Below are positions 16,923 through 28,217 of a stretch of 44,895 nt of DNA, in pieces. The notes under the pieces are model-generated. The model was given only the letters and a program-made list of their open reading frames with translations. It made no database searches and was not told the origin of the DNA. The DNA is from Xanthomonas sp. Leaf131 (GTDB lineage Bacteria; Pseudomonadota; Gammaproteobacteria; Xanthomonadales; Xanthomonadaceae): contig NZ_LMOG01000018.1 in NCBI RefSeq assembly GCF_001423495.1, positions 685,292 to 730,186 of the forward strand, read 5' to 3'. Both the position numbers and the translations under genes were made by a program. Positions within the stretch are counted from its first letter, which is position 1. The number at the start of each line of letters is the position of its first letter.

Positions 16923-19100
16923 ATGACGTTCAAGACCACGATCGCAAACACGTTGGCCAACGTGCCGCTCAAGCGCAAGTTCCTGTTCCAGACCGCGTTG
17001 GTTGCGCTGGGCATCATCGCGCTGGCGGTCGTTGCCGCACGCATGCAATACGTGGATCTCACCGATACGCGCCGCGACGGGCTCAAGAGCCAGATCGAGA
17101 TGGCGATCGCGGTGGTCAATGGCTACGCCGAACGCGCCGAAAAAGGCGAGATCGATGTCGAAACCGCGAAGAAAAGCGCACTGCATACGCTGTCCACCAT
17201 GCGCGCACGCGGCGGTGTGGATTACATCTACGTCACCGACCAGGCGCCGGTGATGCTGATGCACCCCACCCGCCCGGACCTCAACGGCAAGCCGCTCAAC
17301 GACGTGCTGAGCCCCGACGGCAAGCGCATCTTTCCGGCGTTCGTCACTGCCGCGCAGGCTGGCGGCGGCTACGTCGATTACGCCTGGGCCAAGCCCGGCG
17401 AAAAAGACCCGGTGCAGAAGACCTCCTACGCGGCGCTGTACAAGCCGTGGGGCTGGGTGATCGGCACCGGCGTGTATCTGGACGACACCCAATCGCAGGC
17501 GCTGGCCTTCACCGGCGTTGTCGCCGTGGCCGGCGGCGTGCTGGTGCTGATCAATCTGCTGGTGGGCTGGCTGATCGGCAATTCGATCCTGGAGCCGGTG
17601 TCGCGTGCGCTTGCCGCCATCAAGGGCGTGGCGCGTGGCGATCTGAGCGTGCGTACCGCACAGCACGGCAACGATGAAATCGGCCAGATGCTCAAGGCCA
17701 CCGACGAGATGGTGCACACGCTGGAGCGCTTCTCCGCGCAGACCAAGGTGATGATGCACATGCACGCCGGCGAAGACGTCAGCCACCGCATGCCGACCGA
17801 TTTCCCCGGCGTCTACGGCGAGCTGGCCGGCGGCATCAACACCATGATCTTCGAACACCTCGACGCCATCGTCGATGCGATCGGCATCCTCAACGAATAT
17901 GCGCAAGGCGATCTGTCGCGCGATGCCGCACGCCTGCCCGGCACGCGTGCGGTGCTGCATGAAGCGATGGATGCGGCCAAGGCCAGCCTGCTGGCGATCA
18001 ACACCGAGATCAAGCGCCTGGCCCAGGCCGCGGCCAATGGCGATTTCAGCCAACGCGGCGATGCAACCCGCTTCAAGCACGATTCGGCGCGCATGATCAA
18101 CGACCTCAACGCGATGATGGAGGTCAGCGACCGCAACCTGGGCAAGCTGTCCGAACTGCTGGCCGCGCTGGCCGAAGGCGACCTCACCGCGCGCATGGAC
18201 GGCCAGTTCCACGGCGTGTTCGCACGCATGCGTGACGATGCCAATACCACTGCCACGCAGCTGGCCGGCATCGTCGGGCGCATCCAGCAAGCCGCCAGTT
18301 CCATCACCGGATCGGCCAGCGAAATCGCCGCCGGCAACAACGATCTGTCGCAGCGTACCGAGCAGCAGGCCGCCAATCTGGAAGAAACCGCTGCCTCGAT
18401 GGAGGAGCTCACCTCCACCGTCAAGCAGAACGCCGAAAGCGCACGTCAGGCCAATCAACTGGCGATCGGCGCGGCATCGGTGGCCTCGCAAGGCGGGCAC
18501 GTGGTCAGCCAGGTGGTGGACACCATGTCCGGTATCCAGACCTCGTCCAAGAAGATCGCTGAGATCATCAGCGTCATCGACGGCATCGCCTTCCAGACCA
18601 ATATTCTGGCCTTGAACGCGGCGGTGGAAGCCGCGCGTGCCGGCGAACAGGGCCGCGGGTTTGCGGTGGTCGCCTCGGAGGTGCGCACGCTGGCACAACG
18701 GTCGGCGGGCGCTGCCAAAGAGATCAAGCACCTGATCGACGATTCGGTCGGCAAGGTGGCGCAGGGCTCGGCACTGGTGGATCAAGCCGGCAAGACCATG
18801 GCCGAAATCGTGTCGTCGGTGCAGCGCGTGACCGACATCATGAGCGAAATTTCTGCCGCCTCGCAGGAGCAATCGGCGGGTATCGAGCAGGTCAATCTCA
18901 CCGTCACCCAGATGGACGAGAGCACCCAGCAGAACGCCGCGCTGGTGGAAGAAGCCACCGCCGCTGCCAACGCCATGCAGCAGCAGGCACAGCAGCTGGA
19001 CGATGCGGTCTCCAGCTTCCGGGTCACCGCATCGGTTCCGGCACAGCGCAGCCACGGCCGCGTTGGCGCACGCGCAGGAGCCCTGCTGGCCACCGGCTGA
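16923..19100 (+). CDS. MCP3: chemoreceptor with single Cache sensor
   Basis: 725-residue chemoreceptor. TM1 is at about 20-40 and TM2 at about 193-215. The periplasmic part (about 41-190) is a single Cache domain of sCache_2 type: [10 protein letters not shown], then [10 protein letters not shown], and a C-terminal [15 protein letters not shown], all characteristic. Such domains often bind small organic acids, but the ligand here is not known. The HAMP-like chain follows (RGDLSVRT first) with [21 protein letters not shown] in the second unit, a variant shared only with MCP6. The signalling hairpin tip is near 553. The tail is short (about 30 residues, ending ALLATG) and lacks the W-x-x-F pentapeptide. 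MCP4 starts 55 bases downstream without a visible terminator or FliA site, so the two are probably one transcript. Confidence 0.93.
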   Translation: MTFKTTIANTLANVPLKRKFLFQTALVALGIIALAVVAARMQYVDLTDTRRDGLKSQIEMAIAVVNGYAERAEKGEIDVETAKKSALHTLSTMRARGGVDYIYVTDQAPVMLMHPTRPDLNGKPLNDVLSPDGKRIFPAFVTAAQAGGGYVDYAWAKPGEKDPVQKTSYAALYKPWGWVIGTGVYLDDTQSQALAFTGVVAVAGGVLVLINLLVGWLIGNSILEPVSRALAAIKGVARGDLSVRTAQHGNDEIGQMLKATDEMVHTLERFSAQTKVMMHMHAGEDVSHRMPTDFPGVYGELAGGINTMIFEHLDAIVDAIGILNEYAQGDLSRDAARLPGTRAVLHEAMDAAKASLLAINTEIKRLAQAAANGDFSQRGDATRFKHDSARMINDLNAMMEVSDRNLGKLSELLAALAEGDLTARMDGQFHGVFARMRDDANTTATQLAGIVGRIQQAASSITGSASEIAAGNNDLSQRTEQQAANLEETAASMEELTSTVKQNAESARQANQLAIGAASVASQGGHVVSQVVDTMSGIQTSSKKIAEIISVIDGIAFQTNILALNAAVEAARAGEQGRGFAVVASEVRTLAQRSAGAAKEIKHLIDDSVGKVAQGSALVDQAGKTMAEIVSSVQRVTDIMSEISAASQEQSAGIEQVNLTVTQMDESTQQNAALVEEATAAANAMQQQAQQLDDAVSSFRVTASVPAQRSHGRVGARAGALLATG

Positions 19101-19155
19101 GCGCTACCCACACCGTCGTCTTCAGCAATAAACCCCTTCTTTCGCAGCCACTCCC

Positions 19156-21969
19156 ATGACCGTGTCTTCCATGCAATCTCGCTCCGGCGGCAGTCTGGCC
19201 TATCGCCTGATGCTCGGTACCGCAGTCGCTGCATTGCTGTGCTTCGGTCTGACGGCGGCGATCAGCTACTGGCAGAGCAGTCGCGCCTTGAACGCGTCTG
19301 CACAAGCCACGATGCAGAACGCGGCGCATTTTCAGGCCGAGCAGATCGGCGGCGAGTTGGGCCAGGCATTCACCACCGGCAAGGCATTGGCCACCACGTT
19401 GCTGGTACAGCGGGCCAACGGCACCATTAACCGCGAAACTGCGGCCACGGTGGTGCACGACCAACTGCAGGACCACCCCGAGTGGGTGGGCATGGGCACG
19501 CTGTGGGAAGCGCAGGCGTTCGACGGCAAGGACAGCGCCTATGTCAGTGCCAAAGGCCACGATGCCAGCGGCCGTTTCATGACCTACTGGGGGCGCGACG
19601 GGCAGACGCTGGTACGCGAGCCGCTCGCCGATTACGAGACACCGGGCCTGGGCGACTGGAACATCAAGCCGCGCGCGCTTGGCCGGCAGATCGTGGCCGA
19701 ACCTTACGACTATCAGATCGGCGGCAAGACCGTGCTGATGACCACCCTGTCCACGCCGATCATGCAGAACGGCAAGTATCTGGGCGTGGTCTCGGTGGAT
19801 ATCGCGCTGGCCGCATTGCAGCAGCGCCTGAGCGCACTGCACCCGATGGATGGCGGCTATGTGGAACTGCTGTCGCCCGGCGGCATCGTGCTGGCCTCGC
19901 GCGACACCGCACGGATCGGCAAGCCGGCCGACGATGCACGCCACCGCACCATGCTGGAGGCGATCAAGGCCGGCAAGGACGCCATCGACTTCACACCCGA
20001 CAGCAACGGCGCAGTGAGCGCCTATGTGCCGCTGCAGATCGGCCAGGCGCAGGAGCGCTTTGCGCTCGGCGTGGTGGTACCGTACGCCACGATCATGCAG
20101 CAGGCACATCGCTTGCTGTGGACCATTCTGGCGGTAGGCCTGGGCTCGGCATTGGCGCTCAGCATTGCGCTGTTCGCGCTATTGCGCCGTCAGGTGGTGC
20201 GCCCGCTGGATGCCGCTGCGAAAGTGGCCAATGCGATCGCCTCCGGCAAGCTGGACAACCAGATCGCCGTGCAGCGCCAGGACGAAGTGGGCCGCCTGAT
20301 GGGCGCCATGCAGCACATGCAGACCGACCTGCGCCAACGCATCGAGCGCGACACGCAGATCGCCAACGAAAACCTGCGCATCCGCACCGCGCTGGAACAT
20401 TCGGAAATGGAAATCCTGCTGGCCGACGAACAGCACAACGCGGTGTTCATCACCGAAGCGCTGCATACCTCGTTGAAATGCGGCGAACCGGCGTTTCACG
20501 CCAAAGGCCAGCAGGGTTTCAGCGCCGATGCGGTGGTCGGCAACCCGCTGGACTATGTGTTCGGCGCCGACGCCGACGGCAAGGCACGTTTGCAGCGCCT
20601 GCAGCAGTTGCAGTCCACCGCGCTGGAGCGTTACACCTTCGGCCCGGTGACGCTGGATCTGACCATGACCCCGCTGTATGCCGCCGATGGTCACCGCAGC
20701 GGCAGCATGTTGCTGTGGCGCAATGTCACCGCCGAAGTCAGCACGCAAAAAGAAGTGGCCGCCGTGGTGCAATCGGCATTGATGGGCGACTTCGAACAGC
20801 GTCTGGCACTGGACGGCAAGCACGGCTTCTATCTGGAATTCGGCCGTCAGCTCAACGGTTTGCTGGATACCACCTCGCAGGGATTGGAGCGTATTTCCAA
20901 GCTGCTCAGCGCGCTGGCCGAGGGCGACCTCAGCGTGCGTATGGATGGCGACTTCCAGGGCGTGTTTGCGCGCATGCGCGATGACGCCAATGCCACCGTG
21001 GCGCAACTGACCGAGATCGTGTCCGGCATCCAGACCTCGGCCACGCAGATCAATGCGGCGGCCAGCGACATTGCCGCCGGCAACAACGATCTGTCACAAC
21101 GCACCGAACAACAGGCAGCCAATCTGGAGGAAACCGCTGCCTCGATGGAAGAACTCACTTCCACCGTCAAGCAGAATGCCGAAAGCGCACGTCAGGCCAA
21201 CCAGCTGGCGATCGGCGCCGCCGATGTCGCCTCGCATGGCGGCGCGGTGGTGGCGCAGGTGGTCACCACCATGTCCGGCATCCAGACCTCGTCCAAGAAG
21301 ATCGCCGAGATCATCAGCGTCATCGACGGTATCGCCTTCCAGACCAATATCCTGGCCTTGAATGCTGCCGTGGAAGCCGCACGTGCCGGCGAGCAGGGCC
21401 GCGGTTTTGCGGTGGTCGCCTCCGAGGTGCGCACGCTCGCGCAGCGTTCGGCCGGCGCTGCAAAAGAGATCAAGCAGCTGATCGATGATTCGGTGAGCAA
21501 GGTGGCGCAGGGCTCGTCGCTGGTGCATCAGGCCGGCACCACCATGAGCGAGATCGTGGCCAGCGTGCAGCGGGTGACCAACATCATGGGCGAGATCTCT
21601 GCCGCCTCGCAGGAGCAGTCCAGCGGGATCGAGCAGGTCAACCTCACCGTCACCCAGATGGACGAAGCCACCCAGCAAAACGCTGCGCTGGTGGAAGAAG
21701 CCACCGCTGCCGCACGTGCGATGGAAGAACAGGCCGGCCAACTGACCGACGCGGTGGCCGTGTTCAAGCTCACCCACGCAGCCAGGCCCGTGCCGGTGGC
21801 ATCCACCGCCAAATTGGTCGTCAAACCGGTCGCTAAACCGGCCGTCAGTGGCGTGCCGTCGCCCAAACGTGTGCCGTCCGCCGGCAAGCACGTGGCGGCA
21901 CCGCGGCCTCACGCGGCAGGCAACACGTCGAGCACTGCTGGCAACGACAGTCAGTGGCACGAATTCTGA
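19156..21969 (+). CDS. MCP4: chemoreceptor with double Cache and PAS domains
   Basis: At 937 residues the longest receptor here. TM1 at about 18-39; a large periplasmic dCache_1-type sensor (about 40-315) with the typical [31 protein letters not shown] and [10 protein letters not shown] segments; TM2 at about 318-342. After a first HAMP (SGKLDNQI) comes a PAS domain (about 405-530, starting [20 protein letters not shown]), then two HAMP-like units (GDFEQRL and GDLSVRM) and the signalling hairpin (tip near 725). It ends in QWHEF after a Lys/Pro/Ala tether. Double Cache domains commonly bind amino acids, amines or organic acids; I cannot assign the ligand. The PAS may sense redox or energy state, but no cofactor residue is evident. 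No clear Shine-Dalgarno is seen; ATG at 19171 is an alternative start. Probably co-transcribed with MCP3. Confidence 0.93.
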   Translation: MTVSSMQSRSGGSLAYRLMLGTAVAALLCFGLTAAISYWQSSRALNASAQATMQNAAHFQAEQIGGELGQAFTTGKALATTLLVQRANGTINRETAATVVHDQLQDHPEWVGMGTLWEAQAFDGKDSAYVSAKGHDASGRFMTYWGRDGQTLVREPLADYETPGLGDWNIKPRALGRQIVAEPYDYQIGGKTVLMTTLSTPIMQNGKYLGVVSVDIALAALQQRLSALHPMDGGYVELLSPGGIVLASRDTARIGKPADDARHRTMLEAIKAGKDAIDFTPDSNGAVSAYVPLQIGQAQERFALGVVVPYATIMQQAHRLLWTILAVGLGSALALSIALFALLRRQVVRPLDAAAKVANAIASGKLDNQIAVQRQDEVGRLMGAMQHMQTDLRQRIERDTQIANENLRIRTALEHSEMEILLADEQHNAVFITEALHTSLKCGEPAFHAKGQQGFSADAVVGNPLDYVFGADADGKARLQRLQQLQSTALERYTFGPVTLDLTMTPLYAADGHRSGSMLLWRNVTAEVSTQKEVAAVVQSALMGDFEQRLALDGKHGFYLEFGRQLNGLLDTTSQGLERISKLLSALAEGDLSVRMDGDFQGVFARMRDDANATVAQLTEIVSGIQTSATQINAAASDIAAGNNDLSQRTEQQAANLEETAASMEELTSTVKQNAESARQANQLAIGAADVASHGGAVVAQVVTTMSGIQTSSKKIAEIISVIDGIAFQTNILALNAAVEAARAGEQGRGFAVVASEVRTLAQRSAGAAKEIKQLIDDSVSKVAQGSSLVHQAGTTMSEIVASVQRVTNIMGEISAASQEQSSGIEQVNLTVTQMDEATQQNAALVEEATAAARAMEEQAGQLTDAVAVFKLTHAARPVPVASTAKLVVKPVAKPAVSGVPSPKRVPSAGKHVAAPRPHAAGNTSSTAGNDSQWHEF

Positions 21970-22032
21970 TGCAAGCGTGACGTGAGGTGACGCGCGCCCT
22001 GCCCGGCTGACGCTCCGTCCATCGGACACGTA

Positions 22033-22059
22033 TCAAGATTCGATGGCTGTTGCCGCTAG
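22033..22059 (+). promoter_or_regulatory. FliA promoter of the barrel-MCP5 operon
   Basis: TCAA (22033-22036), exactly 15 bases, GCCGCTAG (22052-22059). It lies 120 bases upstream of the beta-barrel gene, giving a longer leader than for most units here. Confidence 0.75.
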
Positions 22060-22179
22060 CCAGAAAGACATCGACTGCCTGCGCCCCACCGCAACAGCCG
22101 GTCCAGCACCGCATGCGCACGGCGATCACCGTGCAAGCCGACGCATGCGTTCGGATGTTCGCGCGTTTCAGGGGTCGCC

Positions 22180-22941
22180 ATGAAGCCACGTATTGTTGCC
22201 AGTTGCCTGGTCCTGTTGGGCGTCGTCGGCCATGCCCGCGCCGAAGATCCGATCGCCACCGACCGCCCCGATTTCGTCGAATCCAGCCTGACCGTCGGCG
22301 ATCGCCGGCTGCAGCTGGAAACCAGCGTTGCGTGGGAGCGCGACGAGGCCGTCGATGGCTACGCCACGCCCACCTTGTTTCGCTACGGCCTGGGCCAGAC
22401 CTGGGAATTGCGGCTGGAAACCGATGGCTGGCAGCGCATCGACGCACCTGGCGAAGCCAAGCTCAGCGGCATGTCCGATGTCTCGCTCGGCATCAAACAC
22501 CATCTGGCCAGTTCCGACGACGGCAACACCTCGCTGGCCTGGTTGCTGCACGTGGATCTGCCCAGCGGCGCACAGGCCCTGCGTGGACACGGCGCGCGGC
22601 CATCGTTCCGGCTGGTGGCCGAATGGGATCTCAGCGACAGCGTCTCGGCCGGCCTGATGCCCGGCGTGGTGTGGGACGACGATGGGCAGGGCAATCGCTA
22701 CACCGCCGGCATCTTCGGCGCAGTGCTCGGCAAAGCATGGAACGACCGGGTGCGCTCCTTCATCGAAGTGGCGCTGCCGCAGATCGCCAAACGCGATGAC
22801 GGCGGTACCGTGGCGCTGCTGGATGTCGGCTCGGCCTGGCTGCTGAGCAACGATGTGCAACTGGATGCGGTGTACAGCCGCGGGCTCAACGACCGCTCAC
22901 CGGATCACGCGCTCGGCGTGGGTCTGTCTTTCCGCTTCTGA
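22180..22941 (+). CDS. Predicted outer-membrane beta-barrel (phenol MetA-like transporter family)
   Basis: 253 residues with a signal peptide (cleavage likely after HARA, residue 21) and then [31 protein letters not shown], the characteristic opening of the Phenol_MetA_deg/transporter family of small outer-membrane barrels. The rest alternates polar and hydrophobic residues in beta-strand fashion, and the protein ends in SFRF with the terminal Phe used for barrel assembly. Family members are usually annotated as outer-membrane channels for hydrophobic or aromatic compounds, but the function of this one is not established. AGGGG (22170-22174) lies just before the ATG. It is first in a two-gene operon with MCP5, whose ATG is 13 bases after its stop, under a FliA-type promoter. 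This suggests it serves chemotaxis, perhaps by letting the MCP5 ligand into the periplasm. Confidence 0.8.
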   Translation: MKPRIVASCLVLLGVVGHARAEDPIATDRPDFVESSLTVGDRRLQLETSVAWERDEAVDGYATPTLFRYGLGQTWELRLETDGWQRIDAPGEAKLSGMSDVSLGIKHHLASSDDGNTSLAWLLHVDLPSGAQALRGHGARPSFRLVAEWDLSDSVSAGLMPGVVWDDDGQGNRYTAGIFGAVLGKAWNDRVRSFIEVALPQIAKRDDGGTVALLDVGSAWLLSNDVQLDAVYSRGLNDRSPDHALGVGLSFRF

Positions 22942-22954
22942 AACAGGCCGCACA

Positions 22955-25324
22955 ATGAAGATCATGCACATGCTGGGGATCCTGGTGCTGGTGGCAGCGC
23001 TGGCGCTGCTCGCCCTGGGCGGAGTCGGTTACAACGGCCAGCGCGGTTTGCTCGACGCGATCGCCGCACAGGTCACCTCCTCCGATGCGCTGCGCAACCA
23101 CATGCAGGCGGACATGATGCACGACGCCTTGCGCGGCGATGTCACGGCTGCCCTGCTTGCCGCATCCCGGCAGGACGATGCCGCCATCGCCGCAGCACGA
23201 ACGTCGCTGAGCGAACATGCCGCCGAGTTTCATCAGTCGCTGGAAGCCAACCGCAAGTTGCCGCTCGACCCTGCATTGCGCAGCGATCTGGAAGCGGTGG
23301 CACCCACGCTAACCGCGTACATCGCCTCTGCCGACCACGTGATGACCCTGGCCGAAACGCATGCCGACAGCGGCGCGGCCTACATCGATTTCAGCGATAA
23401 ATTCGGCCAGCTCGAAACCCGCATGGGCGCGATCAGCGAGCGCATCCTGGCCTTGAACAAGGCCAATCGCAGTCAGGCCGAGCAATACAGCCATCGGGTG
23501 ATGTGGCAACAAGGCGGCGCGGTGGTGCTGGCATTCGTGTGCCTGGCACTGGCGGCGGGCTGGATCCTGCGCTCGGTGTTCGGCCTGCTCGGCGGCGAAC
23601 CGCAGCTGGCCATGGCCGCCGCACAACACATCGCCGAGGGCCGCCTGGATCAGCCGATTCCGGTCGCCGCCAAACATGCACGCAGTCTGATGGCGGCATT
23701 GGCGCGCATGCAGCACGATCTACGCGAACGTCTGCAGCGCGAGCGCAGCATCGCCGCCGAAAACCTGCGCATCCGCACCGCACTCGACAACGCCTCCACC
23801 GGCATGTACATCGCCGATCCGGACCTGACCATCATCTACACCAACAACGCGTTGAAGACCTTGCTGCACACCTATGCTGACGACATCCACGCCTGCGCTC
23901 CCGCCTTCGATCGCTCGGCGCCCTTGGTCGGCCAGCCGGTGTCGCAACTGGAAGTGGGCAACGCACAGGACGCGGAAATCTATCAACGCCTCGACCGCCA
24001 GGGCTCGGCACAGCGCGAAGTGCACTACCGCGCCGCCTGCATCACGCAAGACGTTTCGGCGATCCGCGACGCCGCCGGCGCGCACCTGGGCTTTGTCTGC
24101 GAATGGCGCGACCGCAGCGCAGAAGCGCGGGTGGAAATCGACGTAGCCGACGTGGTCCGCAGCGCAGCTGCCGGCGACTTGTCCAAGCGCATCGACAGCA
24201 CCGGCAAGCAAGGTTTCTTCCTGCAGTTGGCACAACAGCTCAATGCCTTGCTCGATGCCAACGCAGGCAGTATCGCCGAGGTGTCGCGCCTGCTCAGTGC
24301 GCTGGCCGAGGGCGACTTGAGTGCACGCATGCACGGCGATTTCCAGGGCGTGTTCGCCAGCATGCGCGACGACGCCAACACCACCGCCGGGCAGCTGGCC
24401 CAGGTGATCGGACAGATCCAGCAGGCCGCCGGCAGTATCCACACCGCCTCCAGCGAAATTGCCGCCGGCAACAGCGATCTGTCGCAACGCACCGAGCAGC
24501 AGGCGGCCAATCTGGAAGAAACCGCCGCCTCGATGGAAGAACTCACCTCCACGGTCAAGCAGAATGCCGAAAGCGCGCGTCAGGCCAATCAGCTGGCCAT
24601 CGGCGCCGCCGGTGTCGCCTCGCAAGGCGGCGCAGTGGTGGCAAACGTGGTGACCACCATGTCGGGCATCGCGGTGTCGTCGAAGAAGATCGCCGAGATC
24701 ATCAGCGTCATCGACGGCATCGCGTTCCAGACCAACATCCTGGCCTTGAATGCCGCAGTGGAAGCCGCACGTGCCGGTGAGCAAGGCCGCGGCTTTGCCG
24801 TGGTCGCCAGCGAAGTGCGCACGCTCGCGCAGCGGTCGGCCGGCGCGGCCAAAGAGATCAAACACCTCATCGACGACTCGGTCAGCAAGGTCACCGAAGG
24901 CTCGCTGCTGGTGCATCAGGCCGGCACCACCATGGCCGATATCGTGGCCAGCGTGCAGCGCGTCACCGACATCATGGGCGAGATCGCCGCGGCGTCGCAG
25001 GAGCAGTCGTCCGGGATCGAACAGGTCAACCGCACCATTACCCAGATGGATGAAGCCACCCAACAGAACGCCGCACTGGTGGAAGAAGCCACCGCCGCCG
25101 CTCGCACGATGGAAGACCAGGCCGGGCACCTGGCGCAGGCGGTGTCGCGCTTCACGCTTGGCCAGGCGCCGGGCGCGCTTGTGGGAGCGCCGGCGGTCAC
25201 CTCGGCAGTGACCGCGGTCAAGCGCGCATCCGCCACCTCCGCGCGCGGTGCAGCCGTCGTGCGCAAGCCGGCGAGCCCCCCGGTGGTCGCCACGGGCAAC
25301 GGCAGTCAATGGCAGGACTTCTGA
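22955..25324 (+). CDS. MCP5: chemoreceptor with helical sensor and PAS domain
   Basis: 789-residue chemoreceptor. TM1 is at about 5-26 with almost no cytoplasmic N-terminus; the periplasmic sensor (about 27-184) is all-helical and contains [17 protein letters not shown], a feature of some four-helix-bundle receptors; TM2 is at about 185-207. After HAMP1 (AEGRLDQPI) there is a PAS domain (about 270-385; [29 protein letters not shown] begins it), two HAMP-like units ([16 protein letters not shown]) and the hairpin tip near 585. It ends in QWQDF, the only pentapeptide here with Asp before the Phe. The cytoplasmic plan is that of MCP4 and MCP12. The start 22955 follows the upstream barrel gene by 13 bases with only a weak AGG ahead; ATG codons at 22964 and 22970 are possible alternatives. 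Confidence 0.92.
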   Translation: MKIMHMLGILVLVAALALLALGGVGYNGQRGLLDAIAAQVTSSDALRNHMQADMMHDALRGDVTAALLAASRQDDAAIAAARTSLSEHAAEFHQSLEANRKLPLDPALRSDLEAVAPTLTAYIASADHVMTLAETHADSGAAYIDFSDKFGQLETRMGAISERILALNKANRSQAEQYSHRVMWQQGGAVVLAFVCLALAAGWILRSVFGLLGGEPQLAMAAAQHIAEGRLDQPIPVAAKHARSLMAALARMQHDLRERLQRERSIAAENLRIRTALDNASTGMYIADPDLTIIYTNNALKTLLHTYADDIHACAPAFDRSAPLVGQPVSQLEVGNAQDAEIYQRLDRQGSAQREVHYRAACITQDVSAIRDAAGAHLGFVCEWRDRSAEARVEIDVADVVRSAAAGDLSKRIDSTGKQGFFLQLAQQLNALLDANAGSIAEVSRLLSALAEGDLSARMHGDFQGVFASMRDDANTTAGQLAQVIGQIQQAAGSIHTASSEIAAGNSDLSQRTEQQAANLEETAASMEELTSTVKQNAESARQANQLAIGAAGVASQGGAVVANVVTTMSGIAVSSKKIAEIISVIDGIAFQTNILALNAAVEAARAGEQGRGFAVVASEVRTLAQRSAGAAKEIKHLIDDSVSKVTEGSLLVHQAGTTMADIVASVQRVTDIMGEIAAASQEQSSGIEQVNRTITQMDEATQQNAALVEEATAAARTMEDQAGHLAQAVSRFTLGQAPGALVGAPAVTSAVTAVKRASATSARGAAVVRKPASPPVVATGNGSQWQDF

Positions 25325-25473
25325 GTCGCCCGTGCACGGTGCCGCAGCAGGTAGTTTCACGCCTGCGCCTGCCGCTCGACCGGCCTGCCCCACCTGCCCG
25401 TTAAGGCTGCTTTTCGGGCGGCTTGGGCGCAGCGCACGCAAGCCGCTTCCCCGCACCGTTCATTCTTCACAAA

Positions 25474-25500
25474 TAAAGAATCATCACTCCAGGCCGCTAG
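25474..25500 (+). promoter_or_regulatory. FliA promoter of MCP6
   Basis: TAAA (25474-25477), 15-base spacer, GCCGCTAG (25493-25500), a near-consensus sigma-28 site, 43 bases before the ATG at 25544. No terminator was recognised between MCP5 and this site. Confidence 0.8.
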
Positions 25501-25543
25501 CGTGCATGACAACGCCTCTGCGCAACATCTCCCGGAGTAAGTG

Positions 25544-27829
25544 ATGAACAAGTTCAACGATTGGCCGATCCGCCGCAAACTGATGTTTGCCTTCTGCCTG
25601 AGTGCCGTGCTGACCGCCCTGCTGGGTGGACTCGGTTTTTCGCGCATGACGCAGATGCAGCAGGAAACCGACCTGATCAATCAGGACGTGGTGCCGGTCC
25701 TGAGCCGTCTGTCCGAGTTGCGTGGTTTCGCGGGCGAATTCCGCGTTTATGAGGTGGGCCAGTTCGTCAATCTCGAGGATCCGGAACGCTATGCGATGTT
25801 CTTCAAGCGCATGGACGAGATCCAGGCCAAGTACATCGAAACGCAGAAAATCCTCGACACCAAGATCGGCGCCGCTTCACCGCTGAAGGCCGAGTACGCC
25901 AAGCTGACCGATGCCAGCACGCGCTACTTCGCGGCAAACCAGCAACTGCGCAAGCTCTATGCAGAGCCCGACCGCGCCGCAGCGATGGAGTTTTCGCGCA
26001 AGCAGTCCGGCGAGATCCGCAAGGAACTGTTTGCCTCGGTCGACAAGATGTATGCGCAGCAGTCCAAGGCACTCGGCGACATGGTGGCCGCCAGCGCCTC
26101 CTCGTTCAAACTCACCAGCACCGTGCTGCTGCTCGGCACGCTGCTGATGGCGGCGTTGTCGGTCACCTTCGGCTGGTTGATCGCACGCAGTATCACCACC
26201 CCGCTCTCCAAGGCACTGGGTGCGATCAAGGCAGTCTCGCGTGGCGATCTGAGCGTGCAGGTCAGCAAGACCAGCAACGACGAAATCGGCCAGATGCTGG
26301 AGGCCACCGGTGGCATGACGCAGATGCTGCGCCGCTTCACCGACGAAACCGCGCGCATGTCGCATCTGCATGCGGCCGAAGACATCACCCACCGCATGCC
26401 GGAAGATTTTCCCGGCGTGTACGGCAACCTGGCCGGCGGCATCAATACGATGATCTTCGAGCATCTGGATGCCATCACCGATGCGGTGCGTATCCTCAAC
26501 CAATACGCGCAAGGCGATCTCACACAGGACGCACGCCGTCTACCGGCCAGCCGCGCGATCCTGCATGAAGCGATGGATGCCGCCAAGGCCAGCCTGTTGT
26601 CGATCAACACCGAGATCAAGCAGCTGGCGCAGGCCGCCGCTGCCGGCGATTTCAGCGCACGTGGCGACGCAGCACGCTTCAAGTACGACTTCGCAGTGAT
26701 GGTGTCGGATCTGAACTCGATGATGGAAGTCAGCGACCGCAATCTGGGCAAGCTGTCGCAGCTGCTCGGCGCGGTGGCCGAAGGCGATCTCACTGCACGT
26801 CTGGATGGCGAATTCCACGGGGTGTTCGCACGTCTGCGCGACGACGCCAATGCCACCACCCAGCGCCTGACCGATATCGTCGGCCGCATCAAGCATTCCA
26901 CGTTGACCATCAACACCGCCGCCAGTGAGATCGCTGCCGGTAACCAGGACCTGTCGCAGCGCACCGAGCAACAAGCGGCCAACCTGGAAGAAACTGCCGC
27001 CTCGATGGAAGAACTCACCTCCACCGTCAAGCAGAATGCCGAACACGCACGCCAGGCCAATCAGCTGGCGATCGGTGCGGCAGGCGTGGCTTCGCACGGC
27101 GGCAGCGTGGTTGGCCAGGTGGTCACCACCATGTCCGGCATCGAGACCTCGTCCAAGAAGATCGCCGAGATCATTTCAGTGATCGACGGTATCGCCTTCC
27201 AGACCAATATCCTGGCCCTGAATGCCGCGGTGGAAGCCGCGCGTGCCGGTGAGCAAGGGCGTGGGTTCGCCGTGGTCGCCTCCGAGGTGCGCACCCTGGC
27301 ACAGCGTTCGGCCGGCGCTGCGAAGGAGATCAAGAGCCTGATCGACGATTCGGTGAGCAAGGTCGCCGAAGGCTCGGCGCTGGTCAACCAGGCCGGCACC
27401 ACGATGAGCGAGATCGTCTCCTCGGTGCAGCGCGTCACCGACATCATGAGCGAGATTTCCGCCGCCTCGCAGGAGCAGTCGGCCGGTATCGAGCAGGTCA
27501 ACCAGACCGTCACCCACATGGACGAAGCCACCCAGCAGAACGCCGCACTGGTGGAAGAAGCCACCGCCGCCGCACGCTCGATGGAAGACCAGGCACAGCA
27601 ACTCACCGAAGCGGTGGCGCTGTTCCGGCTATCAGCCGAGCTGGAAGCGGTGACGCGGCCCACGGCGGTGGTGCGCCAGATCGCCGCCAAGCGGCCTGCC
27701 GCCAGCAGCGCGCCTGCTGCCACACCGAAAGCTGCCAAGCCGGCTGCTGCCAGGAGCGCTGCCAAGCCTGCCGCACGCGCCGCCGCTGCCGCAGCGCCGT
27801 CCAACGAGTCGGATTGGGCGGAGTTCTAA
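25544..27829 (+). CDS. MCP6: chemoreceptor with four-helix-bundle sensor
   Basis: 761-residue chemoreceptor: TM1 about 12-32, periplasmic four-helix bundle with [11 protein letters not shown] (the same motif region as MCP1 [11 protein letters not shown]), TM2 about 187-210, five HAMP-like units ([54 protein letters not shown]), and a signalling hairpin with tip near 544. The second unit pairs it with MCP3. The tail is a Lys/Ala/Pro-rich tether ending in DWAEF. The frame is open from a GTG at 25541, but GGAG at 25534-25537 is properly spaced for the ATG at 25544. A FliA promoter lies before the gene and a Rho-independent terminator after it, so it is a single-gene unit. Ligand unknown. Confidence 0.93.
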   Translation: MNKFNDWPIRRKLMFAFCLSAVLTALLGGLGFSRMTQMQQETDLINQDVVPVLSRLSELRGFAGEFRVYEVGQFVNLEDPERYAMFFKRMDEIQAKYIETQKILDTKIGAASPLKAEYAKLTDASTRYFAANQQLRKLYAEPDRAAAMEFSRKQSGEIRKELFASVDKMYAQQSKALGDMVAASASSFKLTSTVLLLGTLLMAALSVTFGWLIARSITTPLSKALGAIKAVSRGDLSVQVSKTSNDEIGQMLEATGGMTQMLRRFTDETARMSHLHAAEDITHRMPEDFPGVYGNLAGGINTMIFEHLDAITDAVRILNQYAQGDLTQDARRLPASRAILHEAMDAAKASLLSINTEIKQLAQAAAAGDFSARGDAARFKYDFAVMVSDLNSMMEVSDRNLGKLSQLLGAVAEGDLTARLDGEFHGVFARLRDDANATTQRLTDIVGRIKHSTLTINTAASEIAAGNQDLSQRTEQQAANLEETAASMEELTSTVKQNAEHARQANQLAIGAAGVASHGGSVVGQVVTTMSGIETSSKKIAEIISVIDGIAFQTNILALNAAVEAARAGEQGRGFAVVASEVRTLAQRSAGAAKEIKSLIDDSVSKVAEGSALVNQAGTTMSEIVSSVQRVTDIMSEISAASQEQSAGIEQVNQTVTHMDEATQQNAALVEEATAAARSMEDQAQQLTEAVALFRLSAELEAVTRPTAVVRQIAAKRPAASSAPAATPKAAKPAAARSAAKPAARAAAAAAPSNESDWAEF

Positions 27830-27865
27830 ACGCGCCTCTCGGCAACGTACAAGCCGGCGACATCG

Positions 27866-27898
27866 AAGCCGCGCTCTTTCGGGAGTGCGGCTTTTTTA
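27866..27898 (+). terminator. Rho-independent terminator after MCP6
   Basis: An 11-bp stem starting AAGCCGCGCTC (one G-T pair), a short loop and six T residues. Confidence 0.88.
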
Positions 27899-28106
27899 TT
27901 TTCGATGCGTTTCGCAAGCAGCCTCTGCCACAGAACAATCCAGTTGAATATAGATAATCATAATTTATTTATGTATTAAATTATGAATGGTTGAGTTCGG
28001 TCATTCGACGATTAATACCAATTTCCAGTCACAGGTATTGCAGCTTATTACGCCACGTCGATTTCACAAGCATGACCAGACTTATATATTTTTGATATTG
28101 AGGTAT

Positions 28107-28133
28107 TAAGTAATCAATATCGCGCGCCGTTAC
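28107..28133 (+). promoter_or_regulatory. FliA-type promoter of MCP7
   Basis: TAAG (28107-28110), 15 bases, GCCGTTAC (28126-28133), 84 bases before the ATG. The -35 deviates in its last base; the -10 equals that of MCP11. Confidence 0.6.
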
Positions 28134-28217
28134 TGGGCATAGCGACGCGTCATATAGCAAGTGGTCGGCGCTACTCGGTCGCTCCCTTCCATCGCACCTC
28201 GCCTCCAGGATTCAGTC

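Larger units (their letters stand above)
27830..28217. other. AT-rich intergenic region MCP6-MCP7
   Basis: After the MCP6 terminator, about 200 bases (roughly 27930-28120) are strikingly AT-rich; the 60 bases from 27961 have 16 G or C. No open frame of note exists there. The MCP7 FliA-type promoter lies at its right edge. Confidence 0.75.

Noticed and set aside
16710..19055. Very long antisense open frames over the receptors (also 28467-30569 and 36732-39044)
   Set aside because: They mirror conserved receptor codons, are His/Gly/Arg-rich, similar to each other only because the sense genes are, and have no start signals.
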